NCBI GenBank assembly: GCA_035235625.1
Contig: CP141140.1
Location: forward strand, 13,722,685 to 13,786,684
Direction of reading: 5' to 3'
Length of the DNA stretch: 64,000 nucleotides
DNA from: Saururus chinensis
Lineage: Eukaryota; Streptophyta; Magnoliopsida; Piperales; Saururaceae
This document shows, piece by piece, positions 1 through 13,300 of the stretch (the first letter of the stretch is position 1; every line of letters starts with the position of its first letter). A model generated the notes under the pieces. It was not told the DNA's origin, ran no database searches, and saw only the letters and a program-made list of their open reading frames with translations. Made by a program: the position numbers and the translations under genes.

Positions 1-1452
1 TAAGGTCCAAACTCAGTTATAGCACTAAAAAGATCCGTACTCTTGTGCCCTAACTCTCCTCGAGTTAGGAACTTGAATTTTCATGAAAATAGGTTATAAT
101 TTACCTAAGGGCTTAGGATAATTTTCCCACATTGGACATGGTCCTCTCTATTCTCGGGTAAGTTTTTTACCTTTTAAGAGGTTCCAGTATCAAATTGGCC
201 CGTTAATTTTATTCACGTGAATGCAGGCCAGTTCACTCATAGGGGTATTTCTATCATTTTGTTAAAGGCTTCTCTAAACCCTAATGGGTCCAAAACTAAT
301 CTCAGAGGTACTCTTTGACGTTATGACCCAATGTAATTTTCTCGACATTTGACAGGGTCGTGAACTCTTTGAACCAACCTTGATGGGTTGCCCTAAAGCC
401 TAGGAGCAAAATAATGACTTATTCACTTACTGATGTTTTTTCTCACTATGTGTTTTGGTCTATATTTATGGTACATATTAAACTCTGACTGAAAATTTTC
501 CCAACTTTTAAATCGGGTTAGTAAACTACGACTTAGCTATAAGGGTAAAATAGTTATTTTATAGCATATAATATTTTTATTTAACCTGAAACTTGGTCTA
601 GTTACCCATCATGTTCCCTAGGATGGCCTTTAATTTTCTTGAATTTTTTGCACATCAAAAACCTACTGAACCGAACATGGTTTAGTGAGGTTTTGTTTTT
701 GTTTTTTTAATGGACATGGGCCAGTCAACAATTCCAGTTCGGAATAGGGTCAGACCCGCCCACAGGTCATCTTCCTCGTGGAGACTCCTAGGCATTGGCG
801 GGGTCGCCCACTTTGGGGTGGAAGCCCAAATGCTGGTGCCCCCACCCGACAGCGCCGAGATCCCCCTGATGGCGCCCTGATCCACCTTGTGAATCTCAGA
901 TTCTCTGTGCGGCCAGTGTCTACTAGCCGGTGGCGGCGCATGACTAACCACATGGCCAGGCCTGGATGGATCACTGCCAAGCAGCGATTCCAATGGTGCT
1001 TGCCCTATCGGCGACGGGTGGTTGCTCCACTTTTGCCCGGTGCTCAAAGGCCCCGCCTTCCCCTTCTCTTTACTGCATTGCTCACTACCAGATGTTGCTG
1101 CAGCCGCCTCGGCTGGCCGTAGGGCTGGGACTAGTTGTTCTATCGTCCAACAGCAATTTAGGCCACCTTGACCCTGAATCCAGCCGGTGAATGGCCTGCT
1201 TTGGTCGAGAGCCCAAAGCTCCGCCCTCTTTTCCCCTTGTTTTGCACTGTCCTGGTCCAAACGGCAAGGCTGTGCCTACAGCATGCCAGAGCCTGACCCT
1301 TCGTTCCTTTAGACATAGGTGGTTGTGGCTGAGGGAGTCTGGGTAGTGTTCGGAGATGCCATTGCACCAAGTAATCAGCACTAGGTGTTTGACGTACAAT
1401 GGCTTCGTTGCCAACAAATTAATGCGAGTCTAAGAATACAACAAGTGTTGTT
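1..1452. other. Intergenic, no gene recognised; GC-rich patch
   Basis: The first 700 bases are AT-rich and hold nothing I recognise. From about 740 to 1420 the base composition becomes clearly richer in G and C and several frames on both strands stay open, the longest running 682-1260 on the minus strand. None of these translations resembles a known protein family; they are rich in Pro, Gly, Ser and Arg, as GC-rich non-coding DNA usually is. The patch ends next to the probable solo LTR that begins near 1453, so it may be transposon-derived. I do not call a gene here. Confidence 0.5.
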
Positions 1453-2056
1453 TGTCACGCCCTCACTTGTATACGATTATAAAAAATAGTACTTAAAGCA
1501 ATGAAACTAGCATAGGCATCTTACCTCATAAACACCGGTCTTTGAGCTCGCACATCTCCTCCTCAATCGCTTGCCACTCTTCAAAAAGCTCCTCCAGTGG
1601 CTTCTTCCCATATCTCTCTCCTCCAAGGGGCCCCCTCTCAAAAACTCTCCAATTGAGACCTAGGAAGCTCTTTTTTATAATTATAGAGATTAGGAACCCT
1701 AATCCCTTTTGAAGTTGGGCCAAGGTGGACCACTTGGGCTATATTTTAATAATTCCCGTCGCTCTAAATAATTGGGCCCGTAAAATGACTTAAACGGCCT
1801 AAATACACGTCTAAATTAGGTAAATGACACATGTATGACATGTTAAACTTTGAGCGGTTATAACTCCCTCATTCAAACTCTGATTTGAGCATTCTTAGTG
1901 GCATTTCGAAGCTCGTCTTTCTAATTTCCAATCACATATGTCTCAACTACAAATTTCATCTATTTGGGAATTTATTCAACTAAGAAGATTTGGGGGTTAA
2001 TATACTATTTTCCACGTGTTTAATTTTTAAAACCTAGGCAAATCCAGGATATTACA
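1453..2056 (-). mobile_element. Probable solo LTR of a Ty3/gypsy-type element
   Basis: Read on the minus strand the segment begins TGTAATATCCTGG and ends GGGCGTGACA, which is the usual form of plant gypsy LTR termini (TGTAATAYCC...GGCGTGACA). About two-thirds of the way along on that strand is a TATA-like stretch (ATTATAAAAAAG, near 1670-1685 on the plus strand), as expected at the U3/R border. No primer-binding site, polypurine tract or coding domain adjoins either end, so it looks like a lone LTR. I see no convincing 5-bp target duplication (TTGTT on the left, CTAGG on the right), which lowers confidence. Confidence 0.5.
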
Positions 2057-2103
2057 CTAGGATAGTTTTTAAAAGAGTGCATGCTAACCTCTAGGGTTAT
2101 GGT

Positions 2104-2203
2104 TAGAGGTGGCAAAGGGTCTGACTCAAATCAGGGTCATGCCAGCTCTTGAATTGAGGCCCATGTGTCTTATCGGGATAGGCCTGACCCGTTGCCACCT
2201 CTA
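2104..2203. mobile_element. hAT-type MITE, 100 bp
   Basis: The element starts TAGAGGTGGCAAAGGGTC and ends with the inverted form GACCCGTTGCCACCTCTA, so terminal inverted repeats pair over about 18 bases. It is flanked by 8-bp direct repeats that match at six positions (GTTATGGT on the left, ACTATGGT on the right). An 8-bp target duplication with TA(G)GGG-like ends is the pattern of hAT transposons. There is no coding capacity, so it is a non-autonomous copy. Confidence 0.75.
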
Positions 2204-2679
2204 ACTATGGTAAAATATATTCAATTAGTGATGCGTAAAAAAGGATAATTCTTGGTTTTTTTGGGATTTGATACATGAGACTTGTCTAACAAGAACACAA
2301 CAATTTGTTGTAGTACTCACTCTTGTCTCATAAGAAGACAACTATTTGTTGTAGTACTCCCTCTTTTGCATATTAAATATTTTTTAGCTAATAATTTTTT
2401 TAAATATTCATTAATAGAATTTTCCATGAAAATTTTCCCAATGAACACCTAACCATAGAAATCTTTATTTTTATGACAATATATTTTCCTAGAAATGTAA
2501 TTTTCCTAGGAAGTTACTTTTCCTAGAAAAAAAACTTATCTAGAATCCCTAATAGGCCCTTATTTGAAAAATCAAAAGTAACACTTTCTTCTTTTAAAGG
2601 ACAAAATTATAAAAAAAATAAAAAAAAGTTGCACATGGGCAGGTTGCCATGTTGGCGTCTGTGTAGCGGGGATGAACAC

Positions 2680-3217
2680 TAGGGGTACTAACGAGCCGGG
2701 TCGAGTTGAGCTTTACGCTTATTCGGTTTGATGTTGAAATTTTAACTTCAAGTTCGAGTAGAGCTCGTCGAATGGAGTTGATTTATTTTAGCTTACTAGT
2801 TTACTTGATTTTATAATCAGTGTTTACAATATCATTATATAATATATTATTTTAGTAAAAAAATATAAATATTGTGACTCTTAACACATCAACCAAATTT
2901 ATACCTTACTCATATTAAAGGTATGTATTAAAAATTAAATAAATAAATATTAATCTATTTAAACATTTTAATTCCACTCTCAATAAACATAGGATGAAAA
3001 GCTTATTTTATATATATATATATATATTAATTAGTTAAAATTTATAAAAGTTAAAAATGGTAATAAAATGTGAAAGACGTGAAATAATATATTATGAATA
3101 TAGGTTTTTTTCGAGCCAAAGAGCACTAACATAACTATGATTAAACTTATTTGACTATTTTGAGTTTGAGCTCAAACTCAGGCTGAGAATGATTACGAGC
3201 TTACTTTACCTCCCCTA
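2680..3217 (-). mobile_element. hAT-type non-autonomous element, family B, copy 1
   Basis: The left end TAGGGGTACTAACGAGCCGGG and the right end, inverted, TAGGGGAGGTAAAGTAAGCTC form imperfect terminal repeats. The copy at 32604-33136 has the same two ends in the opposite orientation, and a left-hand fragment occurs at 46737-47110. The interior is very AT-rich and includes a short TA repeat near 3010-3027. Flanking 8-mers ATGAACAC and AATAGCAC agree at five positions, weak support for a hAT target duplication. It has no coding capacity. Confidence 0.65.
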
Positions 3218-4366
3218 AATAGCACCATTTAGGGCATTTTTTTCTCCCTCATATTTTAAAAATTATTTATTTAATTTTCCCCGAGTTAAAAATGGCTTTT
3301 CAGAGTATTTTTTTAAAATTTCCCCTCACCCCGCCCGGGTTGGTTCGGCTTTTAAAATCGGTCAATGCATTGCTAGGCGGTTCGAATTTTAACGATGTCA
3401 AAAGACTCGAAACGCAAGTCGACCGAATCTGCCTTTGTAACCCTCCAAGAAATACCAGCTCGGTCCCAGGCACTGCATGAGCCCCTAAGGGTTTCTCTTT
3501 GGTCGCCATTTCCGGAATCCTTGCCGGACCAAAACCCTAATTCCGAATCATCTTTTTGTTTTTGTCGACGATTCGCATTGAGTTGTCCTTAGAGCGCAGG
3601 CAATCTTCTTGCTGGTCTTCAATCATCCGGCTCATCCGCCGAAGGTACTTCTGTGGGGCCTTGTCGTCGGCCTCCTTTTCTCTGTCTGCTCTAGTTCTTG
3701 TATCATATGTGTTTGTGTTCATTGATCCTTTTTTGGGACGTTTCAATTTCCCGGAAGCATTGAAAACCTCTCAAAGTACTTATTTTTAATGTGTGGTGTT
3801 TGTCTTTGAGAACTTCCTCGCGGACGAACAATTTGATGACTGAGTATGTGGAACGATTAAATTTACATTGTATGTTCTAGCATATAAATTTTTGTTTGAT
3901 TTCAACTTCGGTGTTCCGATATAGATTATTATTTTGATGGAATTGTTCTGCCCGTGGCATATCTTTGCTGCTGTTGACGCCGGGCATACCTTTGTGCTGG
4001 AGTTTTGAAGCTCGATATTTTTTTCACTTTATTCATGAAGATTTGCATTGCCCCATACGGAGGTTTGATAAGTTGTTGATTTACTTGGGCTGAAGTAGCT
4101 ATCCAGATGGCCAAGAGAAAAAAATATTTTTTTTAAGTATTCTGGCTTCTCAAATTTATGTCTGTCTATTTGTCGTCCATTTGTTTTTTGTAAGAACCAA
4201 TGACGTTTAATTTGTATTTTATTATCTGGACATGCTCATTTCAATAAATCTGTGTCATAAATAGGTACTCTTTTTCTCTCTACACATGATCTGATTTTCA
4301 TGTTAATGATACAGGTTGAATATAGTAGTCGTCTGTTATCGGAAGTGTTCTCTTTGAAGCAGCAAT
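3218..4366 (+). promoter_or_regulatory. Promoter region and 5' leader of RSA1, with a leader intron
   Basis: Upstream of the RSA1 start codon, sequence from about 3480 has the CT-rich look of a plant 5' leader and includes the AAACCCTAA motif (about 3530-3540), common in plant promoters of housekeeping genes. A splice acceptor (CAG at 4312-4314) followed by a short non-coding exon stretch to the ATG at 4367 suggests one intron in the leader; its donor cannot be fixed by eye. The transcription start is not determinable here. A cDNA would settle the leader structure. Confidence 0.5.
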
Positions 4367-7300
4367 ATGTACCCCACAAGGGGTAGCGGTGCATATGGGC
4401 AGCAATCATATGCATCACAGCAGGGATATGGCCAGACTGTAAGTCTCTTATTTGTCAACATATATGTCGCAGATATATTTTGTTGGCATTAGTGCATTAA
4501 GATGAAGCATTCAATTTCAAGCATGTATGCTTGGAAAAAATGAGGTCTGATGTGATCTATTATTGTAGGCTGTTCCTGGTTACTCGGGATCTGTCAGTGT
4601 TGCTGAGGGTGGTCCCCAACATTCTCGACACTTACCTATGTTAGGTTCTTCCCAGGATGCTGAATTAGGTGGATATAGATCTCATCCTTCCCTCGAAACT
4701 CATTATGGAGGGCAGTACTCGTCTGTCTATGGAACATCTAATCTGAACAGCAGTCAGCAGGTTGTAAGTTTGTTTTCACTCTCTTCTGGGTTTGTGTAAT
4801 TTGATCCAGCAAATTTGCCAATCATCTATAAAAACATCATGCTCAGATAAACTTTTTGCTGGCTATGAGATAAAATTTGATGATTCAGAAATTTTGTGCT
4901 CGGGTCAGGATCATATCCTCATTTTATTATTACTCTAGCAGATGGATGTTTCTCTACATGAATTATGAATTTTTTTCTTTACATTCTTAGTTTGTTTATA
5001 GATCTTCTATGAACATCTATTTATGATGCAGATATCTGGAATGGGATCTAAGCTAGGAGGTTCATCCTCACTCCATGGTCGTTCTGGATATGGATCAGCT
5101 TTAGCAGAGTCACCTGCTTTCCCCTCTGTTTCATTGGGATCTAGCATTGGATTACAAAGCGATGATTATCTTTCATCATCAAAATATGGCCACAAAAATG
5201 AGCACTTCTCAGCAGTGAAGGGTTCTGATTATGCTTCACTAGAGAGACGTCACTATAATGAACACCCAGGCGCTTATATGGGAAGGGATTTGCAAGCTGA
5301 ACAGACTAGGAGATACACTGATCCTGTTGGTCTTGGTCATCAGCAAATTGTATGATGATTTAACTTACATATACTACTCTTTTAATAATTCCTTGCCCAT
5401 GTGATCTTTTGTTATTTATAATGTTGACTTGATTTCTGTTGGTTTTTGCAACAGTCTGAGATGCCAGAGCATATGGATCAGGTAACTTTTGGTGTTAGTT
5501 CTTCTACTGGTGTTGTGTTTTTTTAATTGTGATATGTTAACTTTTGCGTGTTTTTTTTTCCTAACTTGTAGGCATCTATGCTTCGGCATCAGCAGCTACT
5601 GAAAGCTCAATCAGTGCAAGCCAGTTCTGACCTGAGGCTCCCTCTAACAGGTTCAACTTTGGATGGAGGTTCAAGGTACTCCACAAGAACGTTTACATTG
5701 TCTTTTGACATCATTTTTCCTTGTGGATTTAATTAATTAGTTTTTCTACTGAAATGTTGCTTATTTTTCTTTCCATTTTGAGATTTTGTGTGGAAATGAA
5801 ACTTCATTTTTGATGTTGGGAAATGAATAATAATGGTGCGGCCTATGGATTTGTTCTGTTGATATGTGATAATATTTCTTGATGCACTGAGTAGCATGTG
5901 CATTTTGGCAGACAAGCTGATTACCTTGTCGCAAGGGGGGCTATCATTCGCAATGGGTCCCAGGATATCACTTCATATGGCCGGATGGATGCCGATCCTC
6001 GCAATTTGCCACTACTAGGAAGCTCATCATACGGGGTATCACAGCCAGCATCACTTTTAGGGTCAATTCCTCGAAGAAATGTGGATGATATTCTTTATGC
6101 TCCAGGATCTTCAGGTGGAGCTTATGGAGTGGGATTGCCTCCTGGTCGGGATTATGTTGCAAGCAAAGCGTTTCATGGTTCATCAATTGATTCTGATTAT
6201 CCAGGTAGTGTTCTATCGCGTGGTGGGCATGCAGGCATCGATGGATCAAAAGTTGACGATCGTAACGAGGATAGGAGTGTCTTCCGCCGCGAATTGGAAA
6301 TAAGGGAGTCAGATCGTAGAAGAGAGCACATGCATATACGCGAGAGAGAAAAAGAGCGGGATCGTGAGCGTGAACGAGAACGGGAACGGGAACGAGATCG
6401 TGAAAGAGAACGAGAACGGGAACGTGAACGAGAACGAGAGAGGGAGAGAGAAAGAGAGCGGGATCGACTACTCCAGCGCCGAGACATGGAGAGAGAACGG
6501 GAGCGCAAACGTTCAATTGAGCTTAGGCGTGAACGAACACCTGCGAGGAGCACTAGAGATCGTCATGGTTCTTCTCTAGTGAAGGAAGAGCGATCCCTAA
6601 GGAAGGAGTCCCTAGCACATCATGACGCTTCGCATAGGTGGATCGACCTTTAGTGTCTTTTTCTTTTGAGTCTTGTCTTCTGAATTTAGACTGCCGGTGC
6701 TTCGTTATGTTGCAGCCCCTTTCACTAACTGTGTTCCTCTCTTATGCTGAAGGCGTTACTCACCTGTTAGAGGAAAAAGGAGAGAATATGTTTGCAAGGT
6801 AAAGCCAACGGCAGCCTAAATCATTTACTTATGCTGGAAATTTAGCCATGAGGATGAAGGAGTTTCGTGATGTTCTTTTCTATGTATTTGTTCTTATTCT
6901 CCAAATAGATCTAGAAAGTGGCCAGATGAAATTATCGTTTCATTCTTTGCAATTATGCGAAATAGGTATTGTTTTGGCAGGAGATATTCTTTGCTTGGTC
7001 GGATGCACATAGCCTTTGCCCTTTGTGATGCCCTTGATCATCTTAACTTACCTAAAACCTGCTTTTAATGTTGAGCTGGAGTTTTGGTATTTAGAGATTG
7101 GAGTGAAGGAGAAGCATGGCCAGAGGTCTTTGAAGATCCCTTTTCTTTTGACCTTGATCTTGCTACCAGATTGTTCATAGTGGAACACCGGAAAGTGTTT
7201 CTTTTTTACATATCTGCTGATTTTAGTGCCACTGTGTTAGCGCCCCCCCCCCCCAACAAAACCGTTTTGCATATTAAATTTATTAAATGTGATGTTTATT

Positions 7301-10300
7301 GAACCTTGTTTGTTTGGTGAAAGCTTTAGGTTGTTTATTTTGTCTAGGCTGACTTTACCTTTTTGGGATTTGTATATCGTGCTTATGTTATGTATGGTAA
7401 CAAAAAATACCGTTGCAGGTTTTTCCGCACACACTGGTTGATGTTGAAAGGGATTATTTGTCTCTAAGTACACGCTATCCAAGACTATCAATTTCTCCAG
7501 AATTCTCCAAGGTGTTGACTTTTTTCTAATGCATTTAGGAAATATCTAATCATGTTGGATCTTAGACTTTCTTTCTTTCAATGATTACAGCCATTGATAT
7601 ATAAAATTTATTTTAGGTTGTGGTGCGCTGGCCAAATCATAATCTGATTCTCTCTTTTCATACTCCGGTCAGGTATTATCTGTTATTTGTTCCTTGTTGT
7701 GTGCTTGGCGATTGTCAATATCTTTCTTTTCCCAATAACCTGTGGCACAATTCCTATTAGACATAGGTAACATCATTTAATCACCTTAGGATATTGAGCT
7801 CAGTGCTTATCAATGTATTTTCTTATGGCTTCTCTGTTGAATTGGAGTTGTTTCTAAGAAAGATGTCTTCCACACATTTGTTGAATCAGCTTTGAGCATG
7901 AGCTTATCGAATCAGAGGGTAATGGTGAGGAATTATCCATTATGCCACTGGTTGAAGAATCAGGGAAGTTTAATTCTACAACCACCGTTTGGAACGCAAA
8001 GGTAAAATTTGTTTCAGGTTTTCGTTTAATAATCCATAAAATTAGCGCAAGCTAAGCGGGGAAGTTATCTTATAACTAAAGTGTCTAGTGCGAGTGAATT
8101 TCTTGTCAGCTTTCTTTTTTCAAATAATTGGTTTATAAGTTTAGTGGTAAAAAAAAGTGAAAATTGAGGTCTTTCGACTTTTGTTTAAAAAAAAAAAAAG
8201 ACTTTCTAAGGACTATTGTCATTTGTTATTGTAGGATTTGTTGTTTTATTAAGTTCTATTTTGTAGATTTTTTTTAGAATAGATGTATTGCTTTAGGTTT
8301 CTTAAAAATAGATGCATACTTGCTGGGTTTCTTTTGTTTTGATTTCTGAGTTATGTTTGTGATCTCTTCAGGTCATATTGATGAGTGGAATCAGTAGGGA
8401 GGCTTTGGATGAGCTGTGTGCAGAGAAAAATATTGATGACCGGATTCCTCATTTTAACAATATCCTTAGGTTTGCTATTCTCAGGAAGGACCGTTCTCTT
8501 ACGGCAATTGGAGGGCGTTGGAATGATGCCATAGATGGTGGCGATCCTTCCATTGAGGATTCCTCTTTAATTCGAGCAGCCCTAAGGTATCACTTTCACC
8601 TTTTATGGACTTTAATCAAGAAAATGAAAAATGAACAAAATGAAACTGCATTTTAGGAGACTGGTAAAGTGGCATGTTAACTGGTTAAAAGTTAACTGGG
8701 CTTCTTGTGTGTGTAACTTTGGTTAATATTGTAGATGCAAGGGAAAAAAGGGATCAGGGAGCTGGTTTGGTGTGATCTGAACAGTTTGTAATCTGGTGGT
8801 ATCTGATTAATAGTAATTATTTTTCGCATGTTTGTTGTGCTGCTCTGTAAAGAAACTATGTATGCGTAAAAAAATTATCTCTGTATTTTTTGGAGTTCAA
8901 AATTATACTTATTTTGTAGAATGTATTTTAGTTGTTCTTTTAAATTAAATGTCAACTATGTTGAATTGGGTAACTCGAAAACTTGTGCCCATCATAAATC
9001 CATTCTTGTTTATGAAATACCAATGTGGTAGAAAGAGAGTGCCTAGAGAAAAGAGGGGAGGGCCTTTGGAATTGATAGTATGCTGATGATTGCATAAAAT
9101 TGTGTTACATATTTGATGGCCTTTAATATTTGAAACAATGTACCTGGTGGATGGGGGAGCAGGCGGAAAAGCAGAATGTGGTGGGGCCCACTGATCAGAG
9201 CCGACCAGTGGGCCCCCATGCCTGCTTTTCTGCCTGGTTCCTTGTCCACCACTCTTAATGCTTAAGACAAAGTAGCTCAGATATTATATACATACCAAGC
9301 AACTTTCTACTATAACTCATGTGAGATTTGGGCATGCTCCATGATGGACTATACATTTTTATATGTTTTAATTTTTCTTTGATAGCTATTTCATGTTCTA
9401 GTTGCTCATATGTTGATGTTTGAGGAAACTGTCTTACCTGCCAGGTACACAAAAGATTTAACGCTAGTTGATTTGTACAAGTGCCAACACTGGAATCGTT
9501 TTCTTGAGGTACTACAGTTTATTTATTAGAATTTTGTTTGGTGAACATTTGGTTTCTACAGTTGATAAATCATTCACTTGCATCATTGCACACAGGCTTA
9601 TTTTGTAGTCGATATAAATTGATTCTCCTGGTGCCCGTGATCTTTATATTTGGTGTCTCTTGCTTTCCACTTTATTTAGTCCGCTTTAAATTTCTCCCAG
9701 TTATATCATAGTTAGGACTTAATTTGAGTCCTTGAGCAAGTTCCTGAGCTTGAGCGCCTTAGTTATGATGTGATATTTTGTCCAGTAAGAATGATTAATG
9801 ATCATGACTGCTTGGTTTTGAGCTGGTCATCACTGTGCTCGGTGGTTCCAATATTCTCTCATTTACCCCTTACTTTCCGCTTCTTTCAATATTTGTAGTT
9901 ATGCCTGACATTTTGTCCAGTAAGAATGATGGTTATTTCTGCTTGTTTTTGAGCTGGCCATCACTGTGGGGCGTCTCTCTTACACTTCTCTGCTCACTTT
10001 AAACATCATGCTCATCTAGCACTCAGCTGTCACCTTCATTCAAATTTGTACTTGTGGCCTGACTTTTTGTCCAGTAAGAATGGTAGATGATTATTTCTGC
10101 TTGTTTTAGAGCTGGCCATTTGTGTGCTGAAATTCCCTGTCTTCTCTCATATGCTTCTGTGCCATGCCACCATCGTTCAATACTTGCACTTTATAATGGA
10201 TTATAATTAAATTCTTCAATTAATTCATCTGCATATCTGATATGCACATGCCAAAATTAGTGTTTTCCCATTTTTTCCAAGTTCTTGTTTCTAAATGTCA

Positions 10301-13300
10301 TTCTTGAACCTGATGTTTTGATTGGAATGGGCCTCCTTGACCACTTCACACCACTGGTGATGTCTAATGTCTCCAAGCTGCTTTTTGTTTGATCTTTACT
10401 TTTTTTGACAATTCAGTTCTTTAATGTTATTTTTAAATTCATTTTTGTTAAGAGCCCGGTCTTCTTTCCCGTGTCTATCATTTTGTTGCTTCACGCTTTC
10501 CTGAAGAAAAGAGATTCTCTTTGTTCTCTCTTCGTAATTATTTTAGTCTACACTTGTTGCTTGGTTGAAGATAACCATTGAATTTCAGCGCCGTGCTCAT
10601 TCTTCTAGTTAGAACTTTCGACCATGATGTCATTCATCATCCTTAGAGTTCGGAAGTCTATGGTCTGTCACTAAGTTGCTTTTTATGTAACTCAAGTTTC
10701 CCTGAAATTTCAAGATGAATGTATCCTGGACATGGATGTTTTTTTTCCTGTATATTTGACAGTTTGGAATCGGAGAATTGCACTACCTTAGGTTGGAAGT
10801 GGTTTGTTACAGTTTGAGAAGGTTCTAGAAGATTTAGTCTGTTACTTGGAGACCCAACTGTACCTTCCGTTGATTTATTCACATTTATGAACTCTTCAAT
10901 GTCCCTTCTATTGGTTGCCTTAATATTGGTCCCTTGCATTTCTTTTGTTCTGCAACTTTGAACTGTATCGCCTAAATTTTATGGGATGGGCTGTCACCTA
11001 CTTCTCTACTTGTAGTTTCCTCTAAAAAATTTCCTTTGGTTTCGTTCTCTGCTGTATTTTTCTTCACATGTATATTCCTTTTCCCACCTGACAGGTATGT
11101 ACAGGGAGTATCAGTTCAGTTGTGTGAAAAGAATACTTTTAAAAATGATTTAAATTGTGCAGATACAATATGACAGAGTTGGCGAAGATGGGCTGTTCAG
11201 TCACAAGGAAATCACAGTTTTCTTTGTTCCTGATTTATCTGCATGTCTTCCTTCGATGGACTCATGGATAGACAATTGGCATTCAACAAAGAAGGCTAAA
11301 GCTGAGAGAGAACGGCAGCAAATGTCAAAAAAGGAGAAAGTATGGTGCTGATAATGTTTTTCAACTGAAGCTGTTTCTGCTGTTTGGATAATTAACTCAT
11401 GAGTGCAAGCTAACTGTTTTTCTTTTTTCTTCTTCAGAAACTGAATGACCAAACAGGAGATGTAAAAGGTATTTGTCTTTCATAGGTTGATGCTACTCTT
11501 ATTTGTAGTTTACCATATTAATGGAGAATTGAATACCAATCTCTTCTTCAGGTGATCGAAGTAATATAATATCTGGGAGTGATGTTGAAACTGCAAAAAA
11601 TGTGAGGGGGGAAGGAAAAAAAGTCGATAAAGAAGAGAAGACGGTTTTGCTAAAGTCGGGCAGTGATATTGATAATGATGGTAAGAGAAGAACAGAGAAG
11701 TTGTTAGGTGACTCCAAAGATGTTGAAAATCAGGAAAGAGTTGGCCAAACTGATGTTGGGGAAAAACGGGTTGAGTTGAAAAATATCGGTGATGACTCTG
11801 TTACTGAAGCACAAAAGGTGGTAAAGAAAAAAATTGTCAAGAAGGTAAAGAAAGTGAAAGTTGGCGGTGATGGAAAGGCCAAAACAGAAAATAAAACCAT
11901 TGTCAATGATGCAAGTGGCAAGGCAAATGATAAAGATGCCGCAGGAGAGATCGAGGGTCGAGGTCCAACAGAGACAGTAGAATCACGACATGGAATCCTT
12001 GAGGGGGTTAGTGTGAAGACTTTTACTCGGAAAAAGATCATCAGGAAGGTTGCCAAGGGTAAGGCTGTTCAGAAGGAAATGCAGGTGGCAGAAGATGACA
12101 AGGAAATTGAGCTGCAGGATAATAAAACAAGTGATAAAAAAGAACCAGAGGATGCACCTCTATCTGGTGGGCAGCAAGGTGGAGTAAAAAAAACTCTGAA
12201 GAAGAAAATAATTAGAAGGGTAGTGGCTAAGAAAAAGGCGCCTGAAAGCAAAGAGGACATGAAGGCAGTTGAAGGGAATCAGGTGAATGAAGCAGACCAG
12301 CCTATGGCTGATGGGCTAAAATCCGATGATGAACCTCTAATCCAGACAGAGGAATCAAAATCTTTTCAGAAGCAAGACAGTCCAAGAAAATCTGCAACTA
12401 GTGGGAAAGAAATTAAAATGGGTGAAGAGGGTAAAAAGGCAACATCAAATTTACCAGAGAAGGATACTTGCGCAAAAAAAGGAGAGAGTGGTAAAATGGA
12501 TGCTGATGCTCCAAGTTCGGCTGATAGGAAGGAAAAAGTTAACGATGAGAAAACAAAAAAAACCAAGGATGATAATTCAAAACAGAAGTATGGCAGGGAT
12601 TCAAAGGAGGGCCGAAAGCATGAGGAGCCTCCAAAACACCCTGGCTTGTTTTTGCAAACGAAATGGACCAAAGAATCTAAGGTAGCCAAATTAACTTATA
12701 GTCTGCTAACTAATGTTTGTATATCACATGATACTGTGGAGATATCATTTACTATTTGTGATGTATTCTTGTAGTTGCGCTCGTTATCTCTCTCACTAGA
12801 TGCCCTCTTAGATTATACTGACAAGGATATAGAGGAATCAACATTTGAGGTTTGTTTATTTTCTGAGAGCTATGTAGTACTTTATTATATAGGTCATTAT
12901 TTTTTTGACATTGGTTTTTTTTTGTTTTAGCTTTCATTATTTGCTGAGTCTATGTTCGAAATGCTTCAGTATCAGATGGGTTGTCGCCTTCTGAAATTTC
13001 TTGAGGTATACTGAGAAATGGAATGCTTCATTTTTTCTTTGAGTTCTCATTGGTTTGTTGCTCATGTTATTTACGAAGCTCTTTTGCTATGTAGAAACTG
13101 CGGCTAAGATTTGTCACAAAAAGAAATGTAAGGAAAAGACAAAAGGATGAAAACCCTGACAAGGGAGTTGACGGAGAGAAGTCACCAAAGCGCTTGAAGT
13201 TGAGTGATGAGCCCCCAGTTGTGAAGGAATCTTCTGTGAAACCAAATCCACTGGAGGGCCCAACCAAGCAAGGAGGGAGTGATGTTCCAGTGGTTGAAGA

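Noticed and set aside
682-1260. A 192-codon open frame on the minus strand
   Set aside because: Several frames are open together in a GC-rich patch, the translation has no domain or family resemblance and there is no sign of splicing or a leader.
5968-6553. Long open frames antisense to RSA1 exon 6 (up to 182 codons)
   Set aside because: They arise from the GA-rich Arg/Glu repeat of the real exon, whose three-base regularity keeps other frames open. The sense frame splices correctly and matches the family.
7243-7254. C12 homopolymer in an RSA1 intron, considered as an assembly gap or slippage site
   Set aside because: It is intronic, away from splice sites, and has no effect on the coding frame; nothing more can be said without reads.
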